Source of the DNA: a virus
Reading direction: 5' to 3' (one strand)
Length of the DNA stretch: 48,049 bases
Virus record (IMG/VR): IMGVR_UViG_3300010885_020780
Location: 1 to 48,049 of that record
Positions 22,912-30,204 of this stretch are shown here, piece by piece. Every line of letters begins with the position of its first letter. Position 1 is the stretch's first letter. Made by a program: the position numbers and the translations under genes. Below the pieces are notes generated by a model. It made no database searches. It saw nothing but the letters and a program-made list of their open reading frames with translations, and had not been told where the DNA came from.

Positions 22912-23337
22912 TTATATTTGAATTGGTAATAATCTCTCAGGTAGATATTGTTCAGGGCATACAATGGTAATACTATCAATATAACCCGGATATTCCAATA
23001 AGTAACTCATATCCACCTCATAAGTTTCCCTATAGTTTAACATAATATACGGGGTGGTTACCTTATTATCAATTTTAATTCTAACCTTTTCAAAATCAAA
23101 TTGCATAAAACGATATTCCCCATTAATCTCACCCATCAGTTTTACAACCGTTGAGGTCTCACTATTTGAACTAACTGAACCGGCAATCAAAAAGAATGAA
23201 CCCGATGTATGAGTCTCCGTAACATCCCGATTAACCAACTGTCTTAAATAAATTTTCTCACTATGATAATCTTTGTATTCTCTTGGTTGACAACTAAACA
23301 AAAATAACATAACAAATAATCCTAATAATTTTTTCAT
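22912..23337 (-). CDS. Lipoprotein
   Basis: 141 residues from MKKLLGLFVMLFLFSCQPRE, a lipoprotein signal peptide with lipobox LFSC. The mature part is beta-rich (SGSFFLIAGSVSSNSETSTV ... EYRFMQFDFEKVRIKID), suggesting a periplasm- or surface-facing protein, possibly for superinfection exclusion. The start at 23337 is preferred over the upstream in-frame Met, which lies in the promoter. TATCTTTG is about 20 bases before it. Confidence 0.75.
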   Translation of the reverse strand: MKKLLGLFVMLFLFSCQPREYKDYHSEKIYLRQLVNRDVTETHTSGSFFLIAGSVSSNSETSTVVKLMGEINGEYRFMQFDFEKVRIKIDNKVTTPYIMLNYRETYEVDMSYLLEYPGYIDSITIVCPEQYLPERLLPIQI

Positions 23338-23356
23338 ACCTTTATTTTTTTTTTTA

Positions 23357-23364
23357 CAAAGATA
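23357..23364 (-). promoter_or_regulatory. Host-type -7 box
   Basis: TATCTTTG on the minus strand, 19 bases before the lipoprotein ATG at 23337. Confidence 0.6.
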
Positions 23365-23385
23365 CAAAATAATTTTTAAATAAAA

Positions 23386-23407
23386 AACCCTTCAATTAAG
23401 AAGGGTT
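23386..23407 (-). terminator. Rho-independent terminator
   Basis: AACCCTT-CAATTA-AGAAGGGTT hairpin with A-run, 9 bases beyond the stop at 23416. Confidence 0.8.
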
Positions 23408-23415
23408 ATATTTTT

Positions 23416-23727
23416 TTAACATTTTGATTTTAATCTACGAACGGAAACCGGAATTTCAAACATATTGTAGATAGCGTCCCATACATCATCAACAAGTTCG
23501 TCTGAGTCGTCTTGACTATACTTTATATTTTCGTTAATCCAAATTGTAACGGCATACTCATCTTTATCGACAAATCGTACAACATTTGCTTTACAAACAA
23601 GGTCATCATTAGGAACAAATATAGTATCCATATATCTTTGAATTAGTTTTACCTTTCTCCAATCCTCATCAGTCTCAACTACAATTGATTCCCGTAATAC
23701 TTTCTTTATGATTTTATTTAATTCCAT
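23416..23727 (-). CDS. Protein with helical tag-like N-terminus
   Basis: 103 residues, MELNKIIKKVLRESIVVETD; the first 13 residues resemble MNLQEHIRKVLRE. Ends WDAIYNMFEIPVSVRR, related to the MFG...W endings of nearby paralogs. GTATTTAT 5 bases upstream. Confidence 0.6.
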   Translation of the reverse strand: MELNKIIKKVLRESIVVETDEDWRKVKLIQRYMDTIFVPNDDLVCKANVVRFVDKDEYAVTIWINENIKYSQDDSDELVDDVWDAIYNMFEIPVSVRRLKSKC

Positions 23728-23732
23728 ATATG

Positions 23733-23740
23733 ATAAATAC
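23733..23740 (-). promoter_or_regulatory. GTATTTAT element, 5-base spacing
   Basis: Minus-strand GTATTTAT, 5 bases before the ATG at 23727; overlaps the end of the upstream gene. Confidence 0.5.
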
Positions 23741-24003
23741 TACTCAACGTGATTTACATTATATTTGTTACTAATCTTAAACCATTTTGATATAAGATTG
23801 AAATAATTATTCTCAATAAATTTTGCACCGAACCGTTTCCCTAATTCAAGTTTAACTTTATCTGAACTATAAATTGTTTCTGTCTTTATATCAAACAGAA
23901 AATAATTATTAGTCCAAGTTTGTTCGGCTTTATCATATGTCATATAAGGATAACCAAATTTATCCTCAATCATTTTTACAATTTCTTTTTCAATTTTTGT
24001 CAT
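23740..24003 (-). CDS. Untagged small paralog (KFGxP type)
   Basis: 87 residues, MTKIEKEIVKMIEDKFGYPY. The start pattern (helix, then xxFGY) and the end (YFNLISKWFKISNKY) match the 24931 and 32606 proteins. Lacks the ITES tag. Overlaps the upstream gene by 14 bases. Confidence 0.6.
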   Translation of the reverse strand: MTKIEKEIVKMIEDKFGYPYMTYDKAEQTWTNNYFLFDIKTETIYSSDKVKLELGKRFGAKFIENNYFNLISKWFKISNKYNVNHVE

Positions 24004-24382
24004 CTAATATGAATGAATTTATTTTTACTGTTCTATTTTCATCTGTAATTAGGGGTCCGGATTTGAATTGGTATTCATCGCCTATTGAACTATAAAACAT
24101 TTTCCCTAATCTTTGTATTTCTTCGACAATTAAATTTTCAGGGTCGTGATTGGGGTAAAATAAATTACCAAATCTCCAAAACTCATCCCATCTTGAATCT
24201 AATTTTTGTTTAAAATGTTCTTCAAGTTTTGATTCACTCATTATTAATTTAACAGTAAATAATGTTGAATAAGATACAAAATCGTCAATATTTCCTATTG
24301 CTCCGGTAATGTAAGGATAATCTTTACTTAATACCTTTGCCATCATATCTAATCCTTTTTGTTGGTCTTCCGTTAATTCCAT
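23990..24382 (-). CDS. Hypothetical protein
   Basis: 130 residues from MELTEDQQKGLDMMAKVLSK. ATG 24382 is chosen over one 18 bases upstream because of the promoter distance. The N-terminus contains LTE in a helix, like the tags, but differs otherwise. Host-type promoter 15 bases upstream. Confidence 0.6.
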   Translation of the reverse strand: MELTEDQQKGLDMMAKVLSKDYPYITGAIGNIDDFVSYSTLFTVKLIMSESKLEEHFKQKLDSRWDEFWRFGNLFYPNHDPENLIVEEIQRLGKMFYSSIGDEYQFKSGPLITDENRTVKINSFILDDKN

Positions 24383-24397
24383 ATTCAATAGTTTCCA

Positions 24398-24405
24398 CAA
24401 AGATA
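24398..24405 (-). promoter_or_regulatory. Host-type -7 box
   Basis: TATCTTTG on the minus strand, 15 bases before the ATG at 24382, with TTTG 20 bases farther upstream. Confidence 0.6.
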
Positions 24406-24466
24406 TAAAATTGACTCATCATTTACAAAAAAAATAGGAAATAATTTTTATGATTACAATTAAAAA

Positions 24467-24490
24467 AACCCTATCATAATCGATAGGGTT
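24467..24490 (-). terminator. Bidirectional-looking terminator
   Basis: AACCCTATC-ATAATC-GATAGGGTT hairpin with A-run left and T-run right, beyond the stop at 24497. Confidence 0.85.
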
Positions 24491-24496
24491 TTTTTA

Positions 24497-24613
24497 TTAA
24501 AGTTCTTTTTTCAAACGACTAAGAATTTCATTATTCTTATTCATTCTTTTTAAACCTTTTAGAGTGTTCGCTCTGTTCTTTTTTGGTTTCCCGGGTTTTC
24601 TTGATTTTGACAT
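24497..24613 (-). CDS. Tiny basic protein
   Basis: 38 residues, MSKSRKPGKPKKNRANTLKG ending ILSRLKKEL. One third Lys/Arg. A GTATTTAT element lies 15 bases upstream and a terminator directly downstream, so it is a complete transcription unit. Probably nucleic-acid binding. Confidence 0.6.
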   Translation of the reverse strand: MSKSRKPGKPKKNRANTLKGLKRMNKNNEILSRLKKEL

Positions 24614-24628
24614 GATTAGTATTTGACA

Positions 24629-24636
24629 ATAAATAC
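24629..24636 (-). promoter_or_regulatory. GTATTTAT element, long spacing
   Basis: Minus-strand GTATTTAT, 15 bases before the ATG at 24613. Confidence 0.4.
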
Positions 24637-24638
24637 TA

Positions 24639-24941
24639 TTAAGGAACAATTAATTTTCTATTACCCATGTCTTGATGAATCTCACGACAAATACTAATAA
24701 CTTCATTTGCCTTAAAACCTAAATAATTAAATAGGTTAAACATCTCATCACAATTTCCCATAACACGAGAATAATGGTCATCAACATCAATTAAAAGCCT
24801 GATGGGTAATTTATCCATAAATTTGTTCTTCTCCGTAGGATTCAATATTAATTGAATTTTATCGTTGTGTCGGTACTTAACACCAATGATGGTAGCACTC
24901 TCCACTTCAAAAAAAGTTAAAAATAATTCTTTATTTGTCAT
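24639..24941 (-). CDS. Hypothetical protein
   Basis: 100 residues from MTNKELFLTFFEVESATIIG. A longer in-frame reading to 25043 overlaps the upstream gene by 113 bases, so ATG 24941 (11-base overlap) is preferred. Ends FLGFKANEV-like helix and EIHQDMGNRKLIVP. Resembles 27706-28026 in its closing helix (LGFKANEVISICREI versus LGLSPHDMAKICKEY). Confidence 0.55.
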   Translation of the reverse strand: MTNKELFLTFFEVESATIIGVKYRHNDKIQLILNPTEKNKFMDKLPIRLLIDVDDHYSRVMGNCDEMFNLFNYLGFKANEVISICREIHQDMGNRKLIVP

Positions 24942-25173
24942 ACCCAATTTTTTTACCAAATGTTTTAATAAACCAACTATGGATAATCTCATAGTAATTA
25001 TCCGGACCAAACCAAGAGTATAAATCAGATTCAACATCAACATACCAAATCAATTTCTTGTTTGAAGTTTCATAAATAAATAAGTCGTCAAGTTTATAAC
25101 CATTTTGTATTTTGGTTAGAGACGAATTACCGTATCTGTCTTCCAAATATTTTTCTATTAGTTCTACTTTCAT
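24931..25173 (-). CDS. Untagged small paralog (YLEDRYGN type)
   Basis: 80 residues, MKVELIEKYLEDRYGNSSLT ending IIHSWFIKTFGKKIGYDK. Clearly related to 32606-32851 (EYLEIKYGN ... FTNWFYEKYK). Host-type promoter 4 bases upstream, implying leaderless mRNA. Unknown role. Confidence 0.65.
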   Translation of the reverse strand: MKVELIEKYLEDRYGNSSLTKIQNGYKLDDLFIYETSNKKLIWYVDVESDLYSWFGPDNYYEIIHSWFIKTFGKKIGYDK

Positions 25174-25177
25174 AAAG

Positions 25178-25185
25178 CAAAGATA
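25178..25185 (-). promoter_or_regulatory. Host-type -7 box, leaderless spacing
   Basis: Minus-strand TATCTTTG, 4 bases before the ATG at 25173. Confidence 0.6.
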
Positions 25186-25194
25186 TAAAAAAAA

Positions 25195-25217
25195 ATCCCA
25201 CCGGCAATGGGTGGGAT
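25195..25217 (-). terminator. Rho-independent terminator
   Basis: ATCCCACC-GGCAAT-GGGTGGGAT hairpin with A-run and T-run, 14 bases beyond the stop at 25231. Confidence 0.8.
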
Positions 25218-25230
25218 GTATTTTTTTTTA

Positions 25231-25494
25231 TTAATATTGTTGGGGGTCGTAGAAAAAAGTCTGTTCTATCATACCCCTGTTATCCAAAATGTATTTTGAT
25301 AATTCTTTTACCCTATTTTTGATTTTATTACTCTCAAAATCATTCTTAGGTAAATCATCGTACTTTAACCCAATTCCAACCTGATAAAGAATAACATATC
25401 CCATATCTGTTGACGAAACATGAATATTTTTAATCTGAGGATACTCATCCTTTAACATTGTAAGTAATAATTTTTTTAACGATTTTTCAGTCAT
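25231..25494 (-). CDS. Hypothetical protein
   Basis: 87 residues, MTEKSLKKLLLTMLKDEYPQ. The N-terminal helix followed by DEYPQIKN resembles the protein at 37991 (VLMREYPWIKD). GTATTTAT exactly 4 bases before the ATG. No named family. Confidence 0.6.
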   Translation of the reverse strand: MTEKSLKKLLLTMLKDEYPQIKNIHVSSTDMGYVILYQVGIGLKYDDLPKNDFESNKIKNRVKELSKYILDNRGMIEQTFFYDPQQY

Positions 25495-25498
25495 ATTA

Positions 25499-25506
25499 AT
25501 AAATAC
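25499..25506 (-). promoter_or_regulatory. GTATTTAT element, 4-base spacing
   Basis: Minus-strand GTATTTAT, gap TTAA-type of 4 bases, ATG at 25494. Confidence 0.6.
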
Positions 25507-25509
25507 CTA

Positions 25510-25719
25510 CTAATTTTGAGAAATAACTAATATACTTTCTTCATCAATATACATTTCATTAATATCCCATAATTTGGTGTGCCATAAACAATATTTCTGA
25601 TTACATCCTTTGGTTATTGTTACTTTAGTTCCTTTCGGTATTTCAATTATGTCATCAGGATGCTCATATTTTTCGGAAAGTAATAACCGTCTCTTTAAGT
25701 TTGCTTCTGCCGCCCACAT
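25510..25719 (-). CDS. Small hypothetical protein
   Basis: 69 residues, MWAAEANLKRRLLLSEKYEH, with a Cys pair KGCNQKYCLWH and a beta-rich end. Five bases after the upstream small gene. No family recognised. Confidence 0.55.
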   Translation of the reverse strand: MWAAEANLKRRLLLSEKYEHPDDIIEIPKGTKVTITKGCNQKYCLWHTKLWDINEMYIDEESILVISQN

Positions 25720-25724
25720 AAAGA

Positions 25725-25892
25725 TTACTCAATAATCCCTTTACCTAAAATAAGAGGAGATGAAGTCTCGTGACCTGCAACTGTAAAAAAATTATCATAC
25801 TCTTTGATAATCATTGTTGAATCCGGAGTAAATGTTTGTTTGTATTTTGATAATACGTACTCTCTAACTTTGTTTTGAATTTCTTGTGTCAT
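25725..25892 (-). CDS. Small hypothetical protein
   Basis: 55 residues, MTQEIQNKVREYVLSKYKQT ending LILGKGIIE. First gene of a two-gene unit with 25510-25719; host-type box 31 bases upstream. Confidence 0.55.
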   Translation of the reverse strand: MTQEIQNKVREYVLSKYKQTFTPDSTMIIKEYDNFFTVAGHETSSPLILGKGIIE

Positions 25893-25923
25893 TTTATTTT
25901 TTTTTAGGTTATAATTTATTCCA

Positions 25924-25931
25924 CAAAGATA
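25924..25931 (-). promoter_or_regulatory. Host-type -7 box
   Basis: Minus-strand TATCTTTG upstream of the gene starting at 25892. Confidence 0.55.
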
Positions 25932-26008
25932 TAAAAAAGTTTTGATATAATACCAAGTATTATAATTAATTTATACGATATTTATTTAATATCAAAAACA
26001 CGAATATT

Positions 26009-26137
26009 ATGTCAATAGATGAAGCGAGAGATTTCTTAAGAAACCGAGGTCGTTCTACTTGTACCTGTAAATACGGGACTATCGAAAGAATGATAGAGGA
26101 GGCAATTCGATTAAGAGACCTTGAGGAAGTAAAATAA
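26009..26137 (+). CDS. Tiny protein with CTC motif
   Basis: 42 residues, MSIDEARDFLRNRGRSTCTC ending RDLEEVK. A lone plus-strand gene within a minus-strand block, followed directly by a terminator. The helix-Cys-x-Cys-helix layout could bind metal or nucleic acid. No family recognised. Confidence 0.5.
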   Translation: MSIDEARDFLRNRGRSTCTCKYGTIERMIEEAIRLRDLEEVK

Positions 26138-26139
26138 AA

Positions 26140-26163
26140 AACCCACCGATTAGGGTGGGTTTT
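26140..26163. terminator. Bidirectional terminator
   Basis: AACCCACC-GATTAG-GGTGGGTT hairpin with A-run and T-run between convergent genes. Confidence 0.8.
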
Positions 26164-26167
26164 ATTA

Positions 26168-26599
26168 TTATTTTGCTCTCATCTGTTTCATTTTATTAAT
26201 CATTAAATTTAAATGATTAGCAGTCGCAATATCTATTTTATCTTGATATTCAGGCTTTTTAAACAATTCACTTTTCATCATTTCACTTGAACATAATCCG
26301 GGTCTTACATTTTCAATAACACTAAAATCGGGAGTTTTACAAGATTCGGGAACCATATTCTCAGGTATACCTTGGTCAGTAAAACATTTTAAAAATGGGT
26401 TATTTTGAGATGTCGTAGTTCCTGTCGTAGTTCCTGCTTCCGGTGCTTGAGCTTGTTCATTAACTAATGGTTTTGAATCTCCAAGTTTTGAATTAATCAA
26501 TTTAGAGAAATTCTCGGTCATGACTTTCATTCCCCCTGTGTGTTGTTCAAGGATACTATTTTTCTCCTCAGCAGATAAATTATTTAATATGTGTTTCAT
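26168..26599 (-). CDS. Protein with LSAEEKNSILEQH-type N-terminus
   Basis: 143 residues, MKHILNNLSAEEKNSILEQH, then a second helix and PLVNEQAQAPEAG. The NLSxEEKxxILExH start recurs in phage proteins of this kind (recollection) and may be a fourth tag type, ending with VNEQ. A Thr-rich linker precedes a four-Cys C-terminal domain. Function unknown. Confidence 0.6.
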   Translation of the reverse strand: MKHILNNLSAEEKNSILEQHTGGMKVMTENFSKLINSKLGDSKPLVNEQAQAPEAGTTTGTTTSQNNPFLKCFTDQGIPENMVPESCKTPDFSVIENVRPGLCSSEMMKSELFKKPEYQDKIDIATANHLNLMINKMKQMRAK

Positions 26600-26623
26600 T
26601 TATTATTTTATTATAAGTATCTC

Positions 26624-26712
26624 GTTATTGTGGAAAATATTTGCTCAGTGTTCCGTTATAATGGAAAATAAAGGACAATTTTATTTAATTTTTACTTTTT
26701 AATGGAAAATAT
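26624..26712. repeat. Three imperfect TTATnATGGAAAATA repeats
   Basis: Copies at 26624-26640, 26655-26670 and 26696-26712, in the 118-base gap between two minus-strand genes. No gene seen in the gap. Confidence 0.55.
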
Positions 26713-26717
26713 CTTCT

Positions 26718-27041
26718 CTATTCACAAGGTAAAGGACTTACATAATGTCCCACAAACATAGTAATCCCCAAATAATTGTTTATTTTTTCTTTAAGTTCCT
26801 TCGCATATTTACGAATTTTAACATTTTTCAAATCTTTTTCAATAGGATTTTTAGTATACCAATCCTTATCGATAATTAAATAACAATGAAAATTGTTATC
26901 TTCCTCGTCATACCCAACATCCAATTCACAAATACCTTCCATATCCATGGAATTATAAAATTTTTCTACCATTCTGATAATAGAACCGGGGTTATTTGTC
27001 TGAATTGTTGAGAATTGTTCCTCAGTTATAATGTATTTCAT
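26718..27041 (-). CDS. Tagged protein (MKYIITEE)
   Basis: 107 residues from MKYIITEEQFSTIQTNNPGS; the ATG at 27041 is chosen because it begins the tag. Middle ELDVGYDEEDNNFHCYLIID, end KEKINNYLGITMFVGHYV. One base after the upstream tagged gene, first of three tagged genes in a row. Unknown function. Confidence 0.68.
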   Translation of the reverse strand: MKYIITEEQFSTIQTNNPGSIIRMVEKFYNSMDMEGICELDVGYDEEDNNFHCYLIIDKDWYTKNPIEKDLKNVKIRKYAKELKEKINNYLGITMFVGHYVSPLPCE

Positions 27042-27042
27042 A

Positions 27043-27369
27043 TTAATTTCTTTCAAAAGTATAAACACCTTCAGGAAAATTCATCCCTGTTTTATCTTTC
27101 ATCCATTGCATTAAAGACATGTCTGTATCATATGTATCCAATGAAAACATAGATTGGATTGAATACCAAATATCTTCATGAACCCCCAAAGAAAGGTCTT
27201 CATCAGTCTCATCTGATTCAAACACAGTATTATCATATTTATCTGTCCACCAAACATAACCAACCATGGATGAAGGGTGTACATGTTTAACCAACTCATC
27301 ACCAATAAGATTGGTAATGTAATTATCGATAATGATATTAAGTCGGGATTCTGTTATAATATATTTCAT
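27043..27369 (-). CDS. Tagged protein (MKYIITES) with W tail
   Basis: 108 residues from MKYIITESRLNIIIDNYITN. The body is acidic; IWYSIQSMFSLDTYDTDMSL followed by MQWMKDKTG is the shared MFS...W ending, closely like 28060-28320 (NIQSMFSVDRPEF ... GEWFKDRYG). That gene lacks the tag, so the same domain exists with and without it. Confidence 0.7.
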   Translation of the reverse strand: MKYIITESRLNIIIDNYITNLIGDELVKHVHPSSMVGYVWWTDKYDNTVFESDETDEDLSLGVHEDIWYSIQSMFSLDTYDTDMSLMQWMKDKTGMNFPEGVYTFERN

Positions 27370-27370
27370 C

Positions 27371-27703
27371 CTAAGAACATTTATTTTTATGGTCCTTAAA
27401 GTATTTCTCCAAGTAATTACCAAATTTATCTACAAAATAATAGTAGAGAGAATCCCTATCTTTTGGTTTTAAAACATAATCAAAGTCATTAACAAAGTAA
27501 TCATGATACATTTCAACTAACATATCACAAGCATCACCAATAAAATCTCCAATACCGTCATAATCACCACATATATCCATTCCATCAAGAATTCCCCACT
27601 CCATATCATTCTTCATATTTTGGAACGGTAATCTCCTACGAACTTCAACCGATAAATCTTCGGTTAATAATCTATATTGGGATTCGGTTATGATGTATTT
27701 CAT
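27371..27703 (-). CDS. Tagged protein (MKYIITES)
   Basis: 110 residues, MKYIITESQYRLLTEDLSVE, with ITE and LTE sites. Then RRRLPFQNMKNDMEW and an aromatic C-terminus (YYYFVDKFGNYLEKYFKD). One base separates it from the next gene. Unknown function. Confidence 0.68.
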   Translation of the reverse strand: MKYIITESQYRLLTEDLSVEVRRRLPFQNMKNDMEWGILDGMDICGDYDGIGDFIGDACDMLVEMYHDYFVNDFDYVLKPKDRDSLYYYFVDKFGNYLEKYFKDHKNKCS

Positions 27704-27705
27704 TA

Positions 27706-28026
27706 TTATCTATTTTTTCTTGTGTTATAGAATGTTGCGTTTAATATGGATGGTTTATTAAGCTTATCAGCTGCATATTCTTTACATATTTTAGCCATAT
27801 CGTGAGGAGAAAGTCCTAACATACTTGTTGCGGTATAGAAGTCTTTATTATCAAAATTTAATACATTAGTCTCAGTATTAAATTCGAAGGCAATACGACC
27901 ATCGTTATTTTGATAACTGAACATAACATGAGTGGTTCCCATGTACATAGGTCGACTACCTGATTTTTTATAACCGGAATATATTGTATCAAAATAATTG
28001 AAGACGAGTCGTTTCATTTTATCCAT
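27706..28026 (-). CDS. Untagged hypothetical protein (FNYFDT type)
   Basis: 106 residues, MDKMKRLVFNYFDTIYSGYK. The N-terminus matches that of 28060-28320 (MKKVVFKYFDTFCYG). The rest is different (HVMFSYQNNDGRIAFEFN). GTATTTAT 4 bases before the ATG. Confidence 0.62.
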   Translation of the reverse strand: MDKMKRLVFNYFDTIYSGYKKSGSRPMYMGTTHVMFSYQNNDGRIAFEFNTETNVLNFDNKDFYTATSMLGLSPHDMAKICKEYAADKLNKPSILNATFYNTRKNR

Positions 28027-28030
28027 AATG

Positions 28031-28038
28031 ATAAATAC
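28031..28038 (-). promoter_or_regulatory. GTATTTAT element, 4-base spacing
   Basis: TTAAGTATTTAT on the minus strand, 4 bases before the ATG at 28026. Confidence 0.6.
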
Positions 28039-28059
28039 TTAAAAGATTAAAAAGAGAAA

Positions 28060-28320
28060 TTATAAAACCCTCCATACCGCTAATCCATACCGGTCTTTAA
28101 ACCATTCCCCTAAAAGTTCTTTAAATTCGGGTCTATCAACACTAAACATTGATTGGATATTATCCTGTAATAACCCATTAAAAAAAACATGTTCAAATTC
28201 TGTGTCATACCCAAAAGTGTCGGAAGCGTTTTTAGGTTTAAACCAATTTTTGTGTTTTTCATCCTCAATTAATTCTCCATAACAAAATGTATCAAAATAT
28301 TTAAATACTACTTTTTTCAT
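28060..28320 (-). CDS. Untagged small paralog with MFS-WF end
   Basis: 86 residues from MKKVVFKYFDTFCYGELIED, ending NIQSMFSVDRPEFKELLGEW then FKDRYG. ATG 28320 is chosen because TATCTTTG lies 4 bases upstream. A chimera of two neighbours: N-terminus like 27706, C-terminus like 27043. Confidence 0.65.
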   Translation of the reverse strand: MKKVVFKYFDTFCYGELIEDEKHKNWFKPKNASDTFGYDTEFEHVFFNGLLQDNIQSMFSVDRPEFKELLGEWFKDRYGLAVWRVL

Positions 28321-28324
28321 TTGA

Positions 28325-28332
28325 CAAAGATA
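28325..28332 (-). promoter_or_regulatory. Host-type -7 box, leaderless spacing
   Basis: Minus-strand TATCTTTG, 4 bases before the ATG at 28320. Confidence 0.6.
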
Positions 28333-28340
28333 ATAAAAAA

Positions 28341-28363
28341 AACCCACCGATTAAAGTAGGGTT
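28341..28363 (-). terminator. Probable terminator
   Basis: AACCCACC ... GTAGGGTT imperfect hairpin with A-run and T-run, beyond the stop at 28374. Confidence 0.6.
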
Positions 28364-28373
28364 ATATTTTTTT

Positions 28374-28556
28374 TTATTCACATTTACATACACCGTCACC
28401 ACCTTTATCAGGGTCACATACACATTCCTGTTTTGGGGTTCCGGTTTTTAAAGTGTAGTCAGGGAATAATGACATTATCGATTTAATCTCATCAATTTTA
28501 CCCTCACTATTAAAAATGGTGATAGTCTTTTCTTCTTTATTAATTTTATATTCCAT
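28374..28556 (-). CDS. Small protein with Cys-rich tail
   Basis: 60 residues, MEYKINKEEKTITIFNSEGK, ending with four cysteines in CVCDPDKGGDGVCKCE. Possible metal site. No family recognised. Confidence 0.55.
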   Translation of the reverse strand: MEYKINKEEKTITIFNSEGKIDEIKSIMSLFPDYTLKTGTPKQECVCDPDKGGDGVCKCE

Positions 28557-28611
28557 AATTTTCTTTTTTCATTTTATAAATATTCATAAACTATGGTTTC
28601 CCGGAATATGT

Positions 28612-29478
28612 CTAATTAATTTTAACACCCTTCTCAATTGTTTCCTCAAGATAATCTATAAATGCCTTTGTTCTATCTTCTTTACTGTCATAATAGTTAC
28701 CATAACCTATTATTTCTCCACTTTGGTCAGGTAATGGTTGGGTTTCTTTAACACCATTTTCAATAATATCACCTATATTGCGTGGTCTAAAACCTTTATA
28801 ATGATAAATTTCTTTAACACCATTTTTAATCACACCATCAATTCTTCCTTTGTGGTGATATACATCATCGTGGGTTTCTTTTATACCATTATCAAGGGTA
28901 TCTTCAAGTCCAAAATGATTTGGACTTCCAGGCATAATATTCTTCACCCCGTAATTAATTGTATCGTCAATTATTTGATTTATTACATATTGACGTGGGA
29001 TAGAACTTCTCACACCACCTTTAATAACTCCTTCAACCCAACTTTTATTTTCACACCAATTAAATTGTGTTTCTTTTATTCCATTTTGAATAATATTATC
29101 CAACCTTTCATCACCATCTAACCAATCACCATATTCGGTATATGTTGGTGACATTTTAGTTTCTTTCACCCCATTTTCAATTGTGTCATCGATTGACCAA
29201 TCCGTTTTCATATAAGCCATTCGAGTTTTTTCCACCGTATTCATTACATTATCTTCCACCCATTTTGTGATGAGGTGTTGGTTTTGAACAACCTCTAATG
29301 AAGCGTAAGCAAAAAGATTTTTAAAGAAATTATAGTTATACCACAAGGTTTTACATTCAGTTAATTCTATTACCCATTGTTTGGGCTCGGTAAAGATTAA
29401 CCATGTGGAACCATTATGACTATAGGTGTCCACCCCTTTGGTGGATTCGTTGATTAACTTATTTATTATTTTTTCCAT
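28612..29478 (-). CDS. Repeat protein with I-E-NGVKET units
   Basis: 288 residues. N-terminus MEKIINKLINESTKGVDTYS is helical with INE. From about residue 73 it holds eight or nine copies of a unit ending [IL]-x-x-x-I-x-[NKY]-G-[VI]-K-E-T: at 96-107, 126-137, 148-159, 169-180, 191-202, 213-224, 235-246 and 277-288. Most spacings are 21-22 residues, with variable loops between. I do not recognise this repeat; a solenoid or segmental binding surface is plausible. Overlaps the upstream gene by 20 bases. Confidence 0.7.
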   Translation of the reverse strand: MEKIINKLINESTKGVDTYSHNGSTWLIFTEPKQWVIELTECKTLWYNYNFFKNLFAYASLEVVQNQHLITKWVEDNVMNTVEKTRMAYMKTDWSIDDTIENGVKETKMSPTYTEYGDWLDGDERLDNIIQNGIKETQFNWCENKSWVEGVIKGGVRSSIPRQYVINQIIDDTINYGVKNIMPGSPNHFGLEDTLDNGIKETHDDVYHHKGRIDGVIKNGVKEIYHYKGFRPRNIGDIIENGVKETQPLPDQSGEIIGYGNYYDSKEDRTKAFIDYLEETIEKGVKIN

Positions 29479-29878
29479 CTACTTTCTTTTTAAACAATTC
29501 AAAAAACTTATCTTCATTTGTTTTTTCCGGAGGAATAACAAATGATTCAACTTTAAATGTTACAAAATCCATTTCACCACCATAGGTCATTTTGAAATAA
29601 TCATTAACTAATGTTTCATAATGAGTTTTATCTCCTTGAGGTGCATTGTTCTCATTAAAATATATATTAATACCAACCAAGAATTTAAAAGTTGGTTCAA
29701 AAGTCATGGGATTATAAACACTATTACTTTTATAACCAACTGTGACAATCTCTTTAATCTCAGGACACAATTTTAAAACTACAGTATTAAAACTTTCAGG
29801 TATTTCAATCTCACACACATTCACATATGTGTCTTTCATATTAATTGTTGTATCGTAATCATGTTTGGGTTGTCTCAT
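29459..29878 (-). CDS. Hypothetical protein
   Basis: 139 residues from MRQPKHDYDTTINMKDTYVN. A longer in-frame reading to 29956 overlaps the upstream gene by 71 bases, so this start (7 bases after it) is preferred. Beta-rich (FKFLVGINIYFNENNAPQGD), basic C-terminus. Confidence 0.55.
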   Translation of the reverse strand: MRQPKHDYDTTINMKDTYVNVCEIEIPESFNTVVLKLCPEIKEIVTVGYKSNSVYNPMTFEPTFKFLVGINIYFNENNAPQGDKTHYETLVNDYFKMTYGGEMDFVTFKVESFVIPPEKTNEDKFFELFKKKVDGKNNK

Positions 29879-29885
29879 AAGTTTT

Positions 29886-30167
29886 TTAAATATTATGTTT
29901 AAATGTATTTGGGTAAATGGTTGCATCTTCAAAAGACTCTGTGGATATAAACTCACTTTTCATGTAATTAATTACATGTTCCATCATTTCGTAATCTTTA
30001 AAATCTCCGTTTTTATGACCCGCTTTCATCAATAAAGACATACCCGCAGCCAGCATCATTGTTGATTCCTTAACAGATAATACCTCTTGGCTCTTTGGGA
30101 ACCCAATGTCAAAGTAGTTTCTATTATTTTCTCGTCTCCAAGTTACGGCAATTGTTAACTCACTCAT
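29886..30167 (-). CDS. Hypothetical protein
   Basis: 93 residues, MSELTIAVTWRRENNRNYFD, with a helical middle (TMMLAAGMSLLMKAGHKNGD). First gene of an operon reading to 28612, driven by the TATCTTTG box at 30186. Confidence 0.6.
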   Translation of the reverse strand: MSELTIAVTWRRENNRNYFDIGFPKSQEVLSVKESTMMLAAGMSLLMKAGHKNGDFKDYEMMEHVINYMKSEFISTESFEDATIYPNTFKHNI

Positions 30168-30185
30168 TTTTTATTTTTTATCTGA

Positions 30186-30193
30186 CAAAGATA
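30186..30193 (-). promoter_or_regulatory. Host-type -7 box
   Basis: Minus-strand TATCTTTG, 18 bases before the ATG at 30167. Confidence 0.6.
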
Positions 30194-30204
30194 CAAATAA
30201 TATT

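Noticed and set aside
28738-29121. Plus-strand 127-codon hydrophobic frame
   Set aside because: Complement of the repeat protein gene; its Ile/Phe-rich look is the mirror of the repeated Asn/Lys codons.
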